Source: Streptococcus macedonicus ACA-DC 198
GTDB lineage: Bacteria > Bacillota > Bacilli > Lactobacillales > Streptococcaceae
Reading direction: 5' to 3'
Assembly: GCA_000283635.1 (NCBI GenBank)
Contig: HE613569.1
Location: forward strand, 955,501-1,019,500
Length of the DNA: 64,000 bases
Shown: piece after piece, positions 1-8,656 of the stretch
How positions within the stretch are numbered: position 1 is the stretch's first letter
Layout of the letters: each line of letters opens with the position of its first letter
Program-made: the position numbers and the translations under genes
Notes under the pieces: model-generated
What the model was told of the DNA's origin: nothing
Database searches by the model: none
The model's input: the letters and a program-made list of their open reading frames with translations, nothing else

Positions 1-2
1 CA

Positions 3-1451
3 TTGCGTCAAAAAGTCATGGAAAAATTAAACCAGATGCCGATTTCTTATCTTGACAAGAAAAGTTCAGGTGATTTGGTTAGTCGTGTGACAACTGATGC
101 CGAACAATTGAGTAATGGCCTGTTAATGGTGTTCAATCAATTTTTTATTGGTATTCTAACGATTATCATTACCATTGTGACAATGGCTGATATTGATTTG
201 TTAATGCTTGGTTTGGTGCTAATTTTGACACCATTATCACTTTTCTTAGCACGTTTTATCGCTCAAAAGAGTTATCATCTTTATCAAAATCAAACAAAAT
301 CACGCGGGCAACAAACACAGTATATTGAAGAAATGATTCGTCAAGAAAGTTTACTCCACACCTTCAATGCGCAAGATATGGCTATTGACACTTTCACGAC
401 GATTAATGATACTTATGCTGATTACTCACAAGGAGCTATTTTCTATTCTTCAACGGTTAATCCGTCAACGCGTTTCATTAATAGCTTGATTTATGCTCTT
501 TTGGCAGGGGTAGGGGCACTTCGGATTATGTCAGGTGCTTTTACAGTTGGGCAATTGACAACTTTCTTGAATTATGTCAATCAATACACCAAGCCATTTA
601 ATGATATTTCATCCGTTTTGTCAGAATTGCAGAGCGCCATTGCCTGTGCAGAACGTCTCTACGCTATTTTAGACGAAGAAAATGAGCCTCTTCCAGTAAA
701 AGCTCATCTTAATACAGATAGTATCCAAGGACAAATCGAATTCAAAGATGTATCGTTTGGTTATACTAGCCAAAATACCTTGATTAACCACCTTAATTTA
801 TTAATCCCAGCAGCTTCAAAAGTGGCTATCGTTGGACCAACAGGTGCAGGAAAATCAACTTTGATCAATCTTTTAATGCGTTTTTATGAAGTCAATAGCG
901 GAGCTATTTATTTGGATGGTGTTTCTATAGCAGATTATCCTGTGTCAGAATTGCGCCAACAAATCGGTATGGTATTGCAAGAAACATGGCTGAAAGTTGG
1001 AACGATTCACGATAATATTGCATATGGAAATCCTGATGCTACACGAGAAGAAGTCATTGCTGCCGCAAAAGCAGCTAATGCTGATTTCTTTATTCGTCAG
1101 TTGCCAAATGGTTACGATACTTATCTGGCTGATGCAGGATCGTCATTGTCGCAAGGACAACGTCAGCTGTTAACGATTGCTCGAATTTTTGTCAAACTAC
1201 CAAAAATCTTAATTCTTGACGAAGCCACTTCATCTATCGATACTCGGACAGAAGTATTGATTCAAGAAGCTTTTGAAAAATTAATGCAAGGAAGAACAAG
1301 TTTTATCATTGCACACCGCTTGTCAACCATTCAATCAGCTGATCTTATTGTAGTCATGGTAAAGGGTGACATTGTTGAACATGGTACGCATGATGATTTA
1401 ATGGCAAAACAAGGCGTTTATTACCAAATGCAAACAGCCCAAGCAGCGTAG
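3..1451 (+). CDS. ABC exporter, fused membrane and ATPase domains (5' end outside window)
   Basis: This is a half-transporter of the ABC-B type, probably one partner of a heterodimeric multidrug or lipid exporter. The visible 482 residues begin inside the membrane domain. At least four hydrophobic segments lie in residues 40-190, then the ATPase domain follows: Walker A GPTGAGKST (about 280-288), Q-loop, an ABC signature LSQGQ, Walker B ILILDEATSSID and the H-loop AHRLST. A full-length member has about 580 residues, so roughly 100 N-terminal residues lie left of the window. The first in-frame codon in view is TTG and is unlikely to be the true start. The substrate cannot be told from the sequence. 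Confidence 0.9.
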   Translation: MRQKVMEKLNQMPISYLDKKSSGDLVSRVTTDAEQLSNGLLMVFNQFFIGILTIIITIVTMADIDLLMLGLVLILTPLSLFLARFIAQKSYHLYQNQTKSRGQQTQYIEEMIRQESLLHTFNAQDMAIDTFTTINDTYADYSQGAIFYSSTVNPSTRFINSLIYALLAGVGALRIMSGAFTVGQLTTFLNYVNQYTKPFNDISSVLSELQSAIACAERLYAILDEENEPLPVKAHLNTDSIQGQIEFKDVSFGYTSQNTLINHLNLLIPAASKVAIVGPTGAGKSTLINLLMRFYEVNSGAIYLDGVSIADYPVSELRQQIGMVLQETWLKVGTIHDNIAYGNPDATREEVIAAAKAANADFFIRQLPNGYDTYLADAGSSLSQGQRQLLTIARIFVKLPKILILDEATSSIDTRTEVLIQEAFEKLMQGRTSFIIAHRLSTIQSADLIVVMVKGDIVEHGTHDDLMAKQGVYYQMQTAQAA

Positions 1452-1474
1452 AAAAGATGTGAAAGTTGCCATCA

Positions 1475-1504
1475 CTATTTACGTAAATATAATTACGTAA
1501 ATAG
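1475..1504. repeat. 12-bp perfect inverted repeat, 6-bp spacer (CTATTTACGTAA / TTACGTAAATAG)
   Basis: The arms match perfectly around the spacer ATATAA. It lies between the ABC exporter stop and the bidirectional terminator and has no T-run, so it is not itself a terminator. The same architecture (TTTAC-R-TAA, six bases, TTA-Y-GTAAA) recurs at 38330 and 46390 and imperfectly at 39848, which suggests a protein-binding site. Confidence 0.6.
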
Positions 1505-1547
1505 ATGTAAGAATTTTTCAATTCTCAGTTTAAATTAGAAAAGAAAT

Positions 1548-1582
1548 TCCCTTAGAAATCGCTATTCTAAGGGAGTTTTTTT
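1548..1582. terminator. Rho-independent terminator between convergent genes
   Basis: A 10-bp stem TCCCTTAGAA / TTCTAAGGGA with a 7-base loop is followed by a T-run on the + strand. It ends the ABC exporter transcript and, with A-rich sequence on its left, can also serve the convergent amylase gene. Confidence 0.85.
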
Positions 1583-1589
1583 GTATTTA

Positions 1590-3044
1590 TTAGTGATTTG
1601 GCACCCACGCGCTGACAGATTTTTCATTAACAGGAAAAACGCCATAACCTTGCGTATCAATGGTGACCTCGGTCTGATTATTTTCTAAGACATCTGTAAA
1701 AATGTGGTTAGCCCATTTCTCGCCAACAAATAAGCGTTTTGAAGCAGCGTTAGCATTACTGATGAGTGTAGCTAGTGCTGTGGGGTGTTCATCATCCCCA
1801 AGACAAGTCCACGCAATGCAATTGGGGTCATCAAAGTAATCTTCTTCCTGTCCATAGACAGCTGTTTGACGAAGCTGTAATAATTGGTCAATCTCTTTTT
1901 TGAAATTTTCTTGTGCAAATTCGCCAGAAATACCGTAGTAATCACCATAGAAAATACAAGGCAATCCAGTCTGACGAAGTAGAATCAAAGCGTAAGCAGC
2001 AGGCTTAAACCATGCTGCAATAGTTGATTCCAAAGCTTGCCCACGTTGTGTATCATGGTTATCGACAAAAGTAACGGCAGAATCTGGGTGATTCTTGACC
2101 AAGGTTTGGTCAAAAATTGTCCGCAAATCATAAGTTTCCATTTCTTGGCTAGCTTCAAAGAGATTTTGATGAAGGCGGACATCTACCAAATCAAAACGAT
2201 AATCGGTATTTTCCAAGTAATTGTTGTTAGACTGTTCATCACCATTCCAAAATTCACCAAAGACGTAGAAATCGTCGCCGTATTTTAATTTCATATCACG
2301 GATAAAATTACCCATGAAGAAAGAATCAATGTGTTTGATAGCGTCTAATCGAAAACCAGCGATACCAGTTGTTTGAACAAACCAATCTGCCCAATCGTAA
2401 ATGTTTTTAATGACTTCAGGGTGTTTGAAATCCAAATCAGCATACATCAGATAGTCATAATTCCCATTTTCACCGTCAACTAAATCTTGATTTGCCCAAC
2501 CTTTATTGTCGCCTAGAATTTTAAAAATTCCAGTTTTTCCAGTTTTGACATCATAATCTATTCCTGTAAAATGATACCAGTGCCACTCAAAATCATTATA
2601 GGTTTTATGTCGACCTGCAAAAGTAAAATTTGTCCAACCTTCGATTTCAAAAGGCTCACCAAGAACCTTTGTGCGGTCCTCTGGCGACACTTCGACAACA
2701 GTAAAGATTTCGGTGTGGTCAGCTGCTGCCTTGTGATTCAAAATCACATCCGCTAAGGGCTCAATACCATTTTCTTTTAAGCTAGCAATGGCAGCAAGAT
2801 AATCGGCTTTAGTTCCATATTTGGTTCGAATCGTTCCTTTTTGGTCAAATTCTCCGAGGTCGAAAAGGTCATAAACACCATAGCCAACATCGCCAGCGTG
2901 TGTAGCCTTAAAAGCAGGAGGTAACCAGATTTTAGAAATGCCCTTTTGAGCTAGTTCGGGAGCATCAGCTGCTAATCGTTGCCAATGTTTCCCGTCATTT
3001 GGTAAATACCATTCAAAATATTGCATCAAAGTTTCGTTTGTCAT
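1590..3044 (-). CDS. amyA: cytoplasmic alpha-amylase (GH13)
   Basis: This is an endo-acting alpha-1,4-glucan hydrolase of glycoside hydrolase family 13. There is no signal peptide, so it acts on intracellular glycogen-like or imported maltodextrins. At 484 residues it has the usual length for cytosolic AmyA. The catalytic triad is visible: nucleophile Asp in GFRLDAIKH (D234), acid/base Glu in FGEFW (E264), and Asp in FVDNHD (D331). The first strand carries the typical MQYFEWYLPNDG. A CcpA-type cre site lies about 60 bp upstream of the start, fitting carbon catabolite control. It is monocistronic and converges on the ABC exporter gene. Confidence 0.93.
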   Translation of the reverse strand: MTNETLMQYFEWYLPNDGKHWQRLAADAPELAQKGISKIWLPPAFKATHAGDVGYGVYDLFDLGEFDQKGTIRTKYGTKADYLAAIASLKENGIEPLADVILNHKAAADHTEIFTVVEVSPEDRTKVLGEPFEIEGWTNFTFAGRHKTYNDFEWHWYHFTGIDYDVKTGKTGIFKILGDNKGWANQDLVDGENGNYDYLMYADLDFKHPEVIKNIYDWADWFVQTTGIAGFRLDAIKHIDSFFMGNFIRDMKLKYGDDFYVFGEFWNGDEQSNNNYLENTDYRFDLVDVRLHQNLFEASQEMETYDLRTIFDQTLVKNHPDSAVTFVDNHDTQRGQALESTIAAWFKPAAYALILLRQTGLPCIFYGDYYGISGEFAQENFKKEIDQLLQLRQTAVYGQEEDYFDDPNCIAWTCLGDDEHPTALATLISNANAASKRLFVGEKWANHIFTDVLENNQTEVTIDTQGYGVFPVNEKSVSAWVPNH

Positions 3045-3101
3045 AATAAAGCTCCTAGGAGAAAGACTTTTTTCTTTTATTTTACCAAAAAGATAAAATA
3101 A

Positions 3102-3115
3102 GGCAAGCGTTTGCG
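3102..3115. promoter_or_regulatory. catabolite-responsive element (cre) upstream of amyA
   Basis: GGCAAGCGTTTGCG matches 12 of 14 positions of the CcpA consensus TGNAANCGNWNNCA, and its core GCAAGCGTTTGC is near-palindromic. It lies about 60 bp upstream of the amyA start, in the amyA promoter region. CcpA regulation is inferred from the site alone. Confidence 0.7.
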
Positions 3116-3138
3116 TAACAAAAAAATATCTCTCCCTA

Positions 3139-3167
3139 TTAAAACAAGCAAATAATTCTGGTATAAT
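3139..3167 (+). promoter_or_regulatory. promoter, extended -10, of the methyltransferase pseudogene
   Basis: TTAAAA at 3139-3144, a 17-bp spacer and TATAAT at 3162-3167 with an upstream TG (TGGTATAAT). It is followed by a good ribosome site (AAAGAGGAG) at about 3184-3193 and ATG at 3201. Confidence 0.65.
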
Positions 3168-3200
3168 ATTTTCAAAAATGATGTAAAGAGGAGTTTAGGA

Positions 3201-3824
3201 ATGATGAAAAATCCATGGGAAACAATTAAGCTAGATGATTATGAAAATCACATGAAACTGGCTTCTGTCAGTTAATTAAAAGCAATGAATCAGATGATGA
3301 AAGGGCAACTTGATTATCCTGTATCTAGTGTCATGATTCTTGGAGTTACTGGTGAAAATGGACTTGAACATATTCAAAAAAACAAGGTTCAAGAAAATCT
3401 ATGGTATTGACGTTAATCAGCATTATTTGGACCAAACAGCGGAACGATACGCTGATTTGGCAGACATTTTGGATTGCAGATGTTTTGCTTTAACAGCTGA
3501 CTTAGCAAATCTCCCTCGATCGGAATTAGTAATTGCTAATTTATTGATTGAATATATTGGTTATTCATCTTTTCAAAAGATAATCCAAAAAGTTGCTCCA
3601 AAATACGTGTCTTGTATTATTTAGCAGAAACCTCAAAAGGATGTTTGGGTATCTGATTCACCTTACTTGCATTCATTTGATTCTCTAGACAGCATTCATC
3701 ATCAGATTGAAATCAGCAAATTAACGGACACAATGTCCAATATTGGTTATACAAATATAGAAACCTCACGTTATCAATTAACAGATAAAATGTCTTGATT
3801 CAATTAGACTTTGAGAGAAACTAA
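3201..3824 (+). pseudogene. decayed class I SAM-dependent methyltransferase-like gene
   Basis: The reading starts cleanly (ribosome site, ATG ATG, MMKNPWETIKLDDYENHMK). It meets a TAA at 3273-3275 where a glutamine codon would fit. It resumes as QLKAMNQMMKG... with a glycine-rich strand (VMILGVTGENGLEHI), then shifts frame in the A-run near 3375-3385, continuing as FKKIYGIDVNQHYLDQTAERY, the SAM-binding loop and acidic strand. A TAG at 3622-3624 and another frame change near 3790 precede the final residues LIQLDFERN and TAA. With two nonsense codons and two frameshifts it cannot make a full protein. The promoter and ribosome site are intact, so loss appears recent. The substrate is unknown. 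Confidence 0.75.
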
Positions 3825-3857
3825 AAAATCTGAGAAACAGATCTCAAATTTTTTAAG
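3825..3857. terminator. terminator between convergent genes
   Basis: AAAAAATCTGAGA and TCTCAAATTTTTT form an A/T-flanked stem with one mismatch around AACAGA. It can act in both directions, for the methyltransferase remnant and for the TVP38-family gene. Confidence 0.7.
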
Positions 3858-3858
3858 T

Positions 3859-4473
3859 CTAAAGAAAATGTAGTGCCCATTCACCACCGTAAATGAGAAT
3901 TAACACGTGTCCGATAATGGAAATTGGTTTACAGAGGATAATGATTTTTGAAAGAGTTTTGAAGGACATATTGCTAAACGCGGCTAACATCACAAGTAAA
4001 TCAGCAGGTGCAAAGGGTGATATCATACATAAAATAAAAATGATAGTAAAGGATTTATGGGTGGCAACCAGTTTTTGATATTTCTTGAAGGTTTCCTCTT
4101 TGACGAAAAGCAGGCAAAATCGTTTCCCATACCAACGTGTTAGTAAAAATAAAATAGTAGAACCAAGGATAATACCAATGCAACTCGTTAAAATGCCAAC
4201 AACTGGATGAAAAGTCATGACAGCTAAAACCATAGTCAAACTAATAGGGACGATTGGCACAACAACCTGCATCATTTGTAAAAGAGTGAAGAAAAGTGCT
4301 CCTAAAAATTTATCTTGCCCCACAAGCGTTTGTAATTTGGCTTGATTAGTTAGATAGCCATGCTGATAAAGCCAAATCATAAAGAGACAAGAAGCGATAA
4401 AAACAACAGCTGAAATGATATGAATCAAACGCTGCACAAGTTTGTAATTGTTAAACAGAAATCTCATCTCCAA
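3859..4473 (-). CDS. TVP38/TMEM64 (VTT/DedA-like) membrane protein
   Basis: The 204-residue product has about five or six hydrophobic segments and the VTT-domain pattern: a re-entrant region VVPIVPISLTMVLAVMTFHPVVG and a SPFAPADLLVML segment like the conserved F-x-PxxP region of TVP38 proteins. Members are thought to move or scramble lipids or lipid carriers in the cytoplasmic membrane; no substrate can be named. The track start is TTG at 4473. ATG two codons later (4467) is an alternative, and neither has a well-spaced ribosome site. It is monocistronic. Confidence 0.75.
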   Translation of the reverse strand: MEMRFLFNNYKLVQRLIHIISAVVFIASCLFMIWLYQHGYLTNQAKLQTLVGQDKFLGALFFTLLQMMQVVVPIVPISLTMVLAVMTFHPVVGILTSCIGIILGSTILFLLTRWYGKRFCLLFVKEETFKKYQKLVATHKSFTIIFILCMISPFAPADLLVMLAAFSNMSFKTLSKIIILCKPISIIGHVLILIYGGEWALHFL

Positions 4474-4776
4474 TCTTATTTAATGATATTTATTGTAAAA
4501 CTTTTTACTAACATCAGTCAACTTTTTAAAATTCATTTATCACTTTTTAAAAAATAGGTCTTAAGACGGATGTATCCTATCCTAGAAAGTCATATAATAT
4601 CATCATCCTAAAAACTTTTCATATAACTCCTAAGTAAGTGGTTTTCCAGCCGCTTGCTTTTCTTTTTGTAAAATTACATTTTCGTCAGTCATCTATTAAG
4701 AAGCAGACATCTGCAGCTTAATATTGTCAAAACTTCATAAAGTTATTAAAAATCTACTGCTAAATGCATGAAATTA
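4474..4776. other. intergenic region without a recognisable gene
   Basis: About 300 AT-rich bases. The only coding-like trace is a 20-codon reading on the minus strand near 4633-4695 (starting MTDENVILQKEK), which ends at a TAG and is probably debris. No riboswitch fold of the purine type was recognised upstream of guaA. Confidence 0.4.
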
Positions 4777-4785
4777 TGCTACAAT
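4777..4785 (+). promoter_or_regulatory. extended -10 promoter of guaA
   Basis: TGCTACAAT (extended -10; hexamer 4780-4785) lies 50 bp before the guaA start. No good -35 hexamer is seen. The ribosome site GAAAGGG at 4823-4829 is well spaced from ATG 4835. Confidence 0.55.
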
Positions 4786-4834
4786 TAAAAAGAATACTGT
4801 TAGCTTAGGGCTGACTTTAATAGAAAGGGTAATA

Positions 4835-6397
4835 ATGACTGACAATTCTAGTTTGAATGATGTTCAAAAAATCATTGTTCTTGATTATGGTAGCCAGTAT
4901 AACCAATTGATTGCACGTCGTATCCGTGAATTTGGTGTGTTCTCAGAATTGAGAAGCCATAAAATCACAGCAGAAGAAGTGCGTGCGATTAACCCAATTG
5001 GTATCGTACTTTCAGGTGGTCCAAATTCAGTTTATGCTGATAATGCCTTTGGTATTGATGAAGAAATTTTTGAATTGGGTATTCCAATTCTTGGTATCTG
5101 CTATGGTATGCAATTGTTGACTGACAGACTTGGTGGTAAAGTTGTTCCAGCAGGTCAAACTGGTAACAGCGAATACGGTCAATCAACACTTCGCTTAAAA
5201 GCAAATTCAAAATTATTTGCTGACACACCAGATGAACAAACCGTTTTAATGAGCCACGGTGATGCAGTTACCGAAATTCCAGAAGGTTTCCACCTTGTTG
5301 GTGATTCTGCTGATTGCCCTTACGCGGCCATTGAAAATACTGAGAAAAACATTTATGGTATCCAATTCCACCCAGAAGTTCGTCACTCAGTATATGGTAA
5401 TGATATTTTACGTAACTTTGCTTTCAAGATTTGTGGAGCTAAAGGTGATTGGTCAATGGATAGTTTCATTGATTTGCAAATTTCTGAAATTCGCAAAAAA
5501 GTTGGAGACCGTAAAGTTCTTTTAGGACTTTCAGGTGGTGTTGATTCATCAGTTGTTGGTGTTCTTCTTCAACGTGCTATCGGTGACCAATTGACATGTA
5601 TCTTCGTTGACCATGGTCTTCTTCGTAAAGGAGAAGGGGACCAAGTTATGAATATGCTTGGTGGTAAATTCGGATTGAACATCATTCGTGTTGATGCTTC
5701 AAAACGTTTCTTAGACCTTCTTGCTGGTGTTGATGACCCAGAGGAAAAACGTAAAATCATTGGTAATGAATTTATTCGTGTATTTGATGACGAAGCAAGC
5801 AAACTTAAAGGTGTTGACTTCTTAGCACAAGGTACTCTTTATACAGACGTTATCGAGTCTGGTACAGATACTGCTCAAACAATCAAATCACACCACAACG
5901 TTGGTGGTCTCCCAGAAGATATGCAATTTGAATTGATTGAGCCACTTAACACACTTTTCAAAGATGAAGTTCGTGCGCTTGGTACAGCTCTTGGTATGCC
6001 AGATGAAATCGTTTGGCGCCAACCATTCCCAGGACCAGGACTTGCTATCCGTGTTATGGGTGAAATTACAGCTGAACGTCTTGAAACTGTTCGTGAATCT
6101 GATGCTATCCTTCGTGAAGAAATTGCTAAAGCAGGTCTTGACCGCGACATCTGGCAATATTTCACTGTTAACACAGGTGTTCGTTCAGTTGGTGTTATGG
6201 GTGACGGACGTACTTACGATTACACAATCGCAATCCGCGCTATCACATCAATCGACGGAATGACAGCAGACTTTGCACGTATCCCATGGGATGTGCTTCA
6301 AAAAATCTCAGTCCGTATCGTAAATGAAGTTGACCACGTAAACCGCGTCGTCTATGATATCACAAGTAAACCACCAGCAACAGTAGAGTGGGAATAA
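4835..6397 (+). CDS. guaA: GMP synthase (glutamine-hydrolysing)
   Basis: GuaA converts XMP to GMP using ATP and glutamine, the last step of guanine nucleotide synthesis. The 520-residue protein has the full layout. It starts with a class I glutamine amidotransferase domain with nucleophile C89 (GICYGMQ) and the His-Glu pair in QFHPEV. An ATP pyrophosphatase domain follows with the P-loop SGGVDSS (about 232-238). The C-terminal dimerisation domain ends [13 protein letters not shown]. The last codons GTA GAG TGG GAA TAA overlap the attachment site of the integrated element. The E codon (GAA) and the stop come from the element, and the original GAG TAG is found at the far end (18067-18072). Confidence 0.98.
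   Translation: MTDNSSLNDVQKIIVLDYGSQYNQLIARRIREFGVFSELRSHKITAEEVRAINPIGIVLSGGPNSVYADNAFGIDEEIFELGIPILGICYGMQLLTDRLGGKVVPAGQTGNSEYGQSTLRLKANSKLFADTPDEQTVLMSHGDAVTEIPEGFHLVGDSADCPYAAIENTEKNIYGIQFHPEVRHSVYGNDILRNFAFKICGAKGDWSMDSFIDLQISEIRKKVGDRKVLLGLSGGVDSSVVGVLLQRAIGDQLTCIFVDHGLLRKGEGDQVMNMLGGKFGLNIIRVDASKRFLDLLAGVDDPEEKRKIIGNEFIRVFDDEASKLKGVDFLAQGTLYTDVIESGTDTAQTIKSHHNVGGLPEDMQFELIEPLNTLFKDEVRALGTALGMPDEIVWRQPFPGPGLAIRVMGEITAERLETVRESDAILREEIAKAGLDRDIWQYFTVNTGVRSVGVMGDGRTYDYTIAIRAITSIDGMTADFARIPWDVLQKISVRIVNEVDHVNRVVYDITSKPPATVEWE
6386..6393 (+). repeat. attL core of the guaA-integrated element
   Basis: GAGTGGGA in the penultimate guaA codons is repeated exactly at 18061-18068. Joining sequence left of this copy to sequence right of the other restores V-E-W-E-stop (GTA GAG TGG GAG TAG). 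Confidence 0.85.
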
Positions 6398-6465
6398 AGT
6401 AGTGACACTTTATAACACCAGAAACGTTGATTTTACTGCATTTAGCTAAAACTCAGATGACGTTC

Positions 6466-6506
6466 GGAGACACAAAATGATTTGAATTGTCTCCAAAACT
6501 GTCGCC
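6466..6506. repeat. left-end heptamer cluster, candidate integrase arm sites
   Basis: GGAGACA at 6466-6472 (reverse orientation), TGTCTCC at 6488-6494 and TGTCGCC at 6500-6506, the last two spaced 12 bp start to start. The same heptamers with the same 12-bp spacing occur at the right end (17978-18011). They are not part of a visible gene here. Confidence 0.6.
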
Positions 6507-6551
6507 AAAGAGTCCTCTCACTGAATGGTTGTCGGTGAGAGGACTCTTTGG
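6505..6551 (+). terminator. 17-bp perfect hairpin near the left end of the element
   Basis: CCAAAGAGTCCTCTCAC and GTGAGAGGACTCTTTGG pair perfectly around a 13-base loop. There is no T-run beyond TTT inside the stem, so termination is uncertain. It could shield the element's genes from guaA read-through or be an end structure. Confidence 0.5.
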
Positions 6552-6580
6552 GTTCTCGCTAACTCGTGTAAGGCGTTCAA

Positions 6581-6589
6581 TGCTATAAT
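6581..6589 (+). promoter_or_regulatory. extended -10 promoter of the type III restriction operon
   Basis: TGCTATAAT (hexamer 6584-6589) lies 24 bp before the mod start. There is no convincing -35. Confidence 0.55.
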
Positions 6590-6612
6590 TTAAGAGATAA
6601 ACTATTAAGAAA

Positions 6613-8655
6613 ATGAGCAAAATGGCAAAAATTGAACCGAAAATTTTTGACGAGTTGAAAACGGCTTTGGTATCTTTTGGCGACAAATATTTTGTCGGAG
6701 AAGAATTGAACCGTTCCAAACTCACGGATGATTTACGAAATTATGATGAAGCACTTTTAAGCAAATTATTTGAAGTGGATTTCATCATGCAACATTTCAT
6801 CAAGGAAGTGGCGGGGCAAAAGATCTTTCAGATTGAACAACTTGAAGAAGCCGTTCTCTATAACGATTACTGGGACACAAGCTACACCAAGTATGAAAAC
6901 CGTGTTGGTTTGGCTTCAAAAGGTAAGTTTTTGCAAGATAGCCAAGATGTCGTTTTGGACTTTCCTTTCAAAGATGGTGTTTTGACTGCTTCAATGACTA
7001 AAGAAGATAATGAAGATGGCTATGATGACGCCTTCTTGAACGAAGTTATTGAGAAAAACGAGATTGACCGTCTATTTGACAAGAAAGTGTTTGTCAATGT
7101 AAAACGCTTTGGCGATAATCAGGCGGACAGCGGACAACGGACAGCGGACAGCTTAGATAATGGGATTGTTTCTTTTGATAAAGAGAAAGACAATCTGATT
7201 ATCAAAGGAAATAATCTGTTGACGTTGCATGCGCTCTCCAATCATTATGCCGGAAAAGTGAAGAGTATATTTATAGATCCACCCTATAATACTGGAAATG
7301 ACGGTTTTGGATATAATGACAGTTTTAAGCATTCTAGTTGGCTCACGTTTATGAAAAATAGACTTGAAATTGCAAGAGAATTACTAAGCAATCAAGGTAG
7401 TATAACAATCGCTATTGATTACAATGAGTTGGGGTATCTGTTAACACTCGCAGACTCAATCTTTGGGAAGGAAAATCTTCAAAATATCATAACAGTCCGT
7501 CGAGCTAGTGCCTCGGGTGCAAAAGTTATAAATCCTGGAGTTGTAACTATCTCTGACTACCTAGTCGTATATTCAAAAAACAAATCTCAATGGAAGCCTA
7601 ACAAAGTGTTTGCAGCTAAAGATAGGGATAATCGTTATAATCAATTCATCAAGAATGTAAGTAGCCATTACGAATCATGGGAGTTCATGCCTTTGCTTGA
7701 AGCTTTTGCAGAAAGTCAGGGAATTAAGAAAAGCCAGTTAAAAAAAGAACTTGGCGAGGCATTTGATAGAAAACTAGATGAATTTGCTTACGAAAATGCT
7801 GATTCTGTTTTTCGATGGGTATCATTGGATGAGGGACAGATAAGTCAAGAAGCTCGTGCTTTGAAACACTTATCGAAAGATAATCCAGATAAGATGTATT
7901 ACATGGAACGTCCAGGATATAATGATTACTACATGAAAAACGGAAAAGCGATGTTATTCATGAGAGAGCGACTAATTGATGTTGATGGAAAATTAGCGTT
8001 CGGGACTGCCATTACAGATATTTGGGATGACGTATTACCTAACGACTTACACAATGAAGGTGGAGTATCGTTTAAGAAAGGGAAAAAGCCCGAAAAACTT
8101 GTACGTCGTATTTTGGAATTAACAAGTAATGAGAATGATTTAGTCATGGACTTTTTTGCTGGCTCTGGTACTACTGGAGCAGTTGCGCATAAAATTAATC
8201 GGCAGTGGATTCTTGTAGAGCAAATGGACTACATTGAGGATGTGCTAAAGACGAGACTCCTTAATACAACAAACGGGGACCGAACTGCAGGAATCTCCAA
8301 GGATGTCGCCTGGCAAGGTGGCGGTTCGTTTGTTTATGCTGAACTATTTCCTAAGAATATGGGTTACTTGCAAGACGTTATCCATGCCAAAAACCTTGAT
8401 GAATTGAAGTCAGTCTATGAGCGTATGCTTGCTGGAACAGATACGACCGAACCTGCCGATATTTCGTTCCGTGCTGATTTATCCAAAATTGATTGGTTAC
8501 AGGGGTTTGACGAAAATAAACGCCTACTTGTGAAACTCCTTGATAAAAACGGGCTTTACTACAACTTCTCAGAAATTGACGATAAAAACGTCCGTGACTT
8601 AATCTCTGATGAAGACTACACTTTCAACAAGAATTTCTATGAAGGTGGTGACTAG
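6613..8655 (+). CDS. mod: type III restriction-modification DNA methyltransferase (Mod)
   Basis: Mod recognises the asymmetric target and methylates adenine on one strand; with Res it forms the restriction complex. The 680 residues show beta-class order: catalytic DPPYN (residue 222-226) comes before the SAM-binding FAGSGTTG (about 515-522). The central 270-470 stretch between them is the likely target recognition domain. Residues 171-180 are encoded by four tandem 7-bp repeats (7123-7150), a possible phase-variation tract. ATG 6613 lacks a clear ribosome site, and M4 (6622) is an alternative. The next gene, res, starts just after the stop, so the two are co-transcribed. Confidence 0.95.
   Translation: MSKMAKIEPKIFDELKTALVSFGDKYFVGEELNRSKLTDDLRNYDEALLSKLFEVDFIMQHFIKEVAGQKIFQIEQLEEAVLYNDYWDTSYTKYENRVGLASKGKFLQDSQDVVLDFPFKDGVLTASMTKEDNEDGYDDAFLNEVIEKNEIDRLFDKKVFVNVKRFGDNQADSGQRTADSLDNGIVSFDKEKDNLIIKGNNLLTLHALSNHYAGKVKSIFIDPPYNTGNDGFGYNDSFKHSSWLTFMKNRLEIARELLSNQGSITIAIDYNELGYLLTLADSIFGKENLQNIITVRRASASGAKVINPGVVTISDYLVVYSKNKSQWKPNKVFAAKDRDNRYNQFIKNVSSHYESWEFMPLLEAFAESQGIKKSQLKKELGEAFDRKLDEFAYENADSVFRWVSLDEGQISQEARALKHLSKDNPDKMYYMERPGYNDYYMKNGKAMLFMRERLIDVDGKLAFGTAITDIWDDVLPNDLHNEGGVSFKKGKKPEKLVRRILELTSNENDLVMDFFAGSGTTGAVAHKINRQWILVEQMDYIEDVLKTRLLNTTNGDRTAGISKDVAWQGGGSFVYAELFPKNMGYLQDVIHAKNLDELKSVYERMLAGTDTTEPADISFRADLSKIDWLQGFDENKRLLVKLLDKNGLYYNFSEIDDKNVRDLISDEDYTFNKNFYEGGD
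7123..7150 (+). repeat. four tandem heptamers inside mod
   Basis: GCGGACA GCGGACA ACGGACA GCGGACA, uninterrupted, encoding part of QADSGQRTADS. Seven is not a multiple of three, so gain or loss of one unit would shift the mod frame upstream of both catalytic motifs. Confidence 0.85.
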
Positions 8656-8656
8656 G

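Noticed and set aside
4633..4695. Small minus-strand reading MTDENVILQKEK...
   Set aside because: Only 20 codons, followed by several stops and no recognisable family; kept only as a note on the intergenic region.
5569..6174. Minus-strand reading frames across guaA
   Set aside because: Serine/arginine-rich compositions typical of antisense shadows, no ribosome sites.
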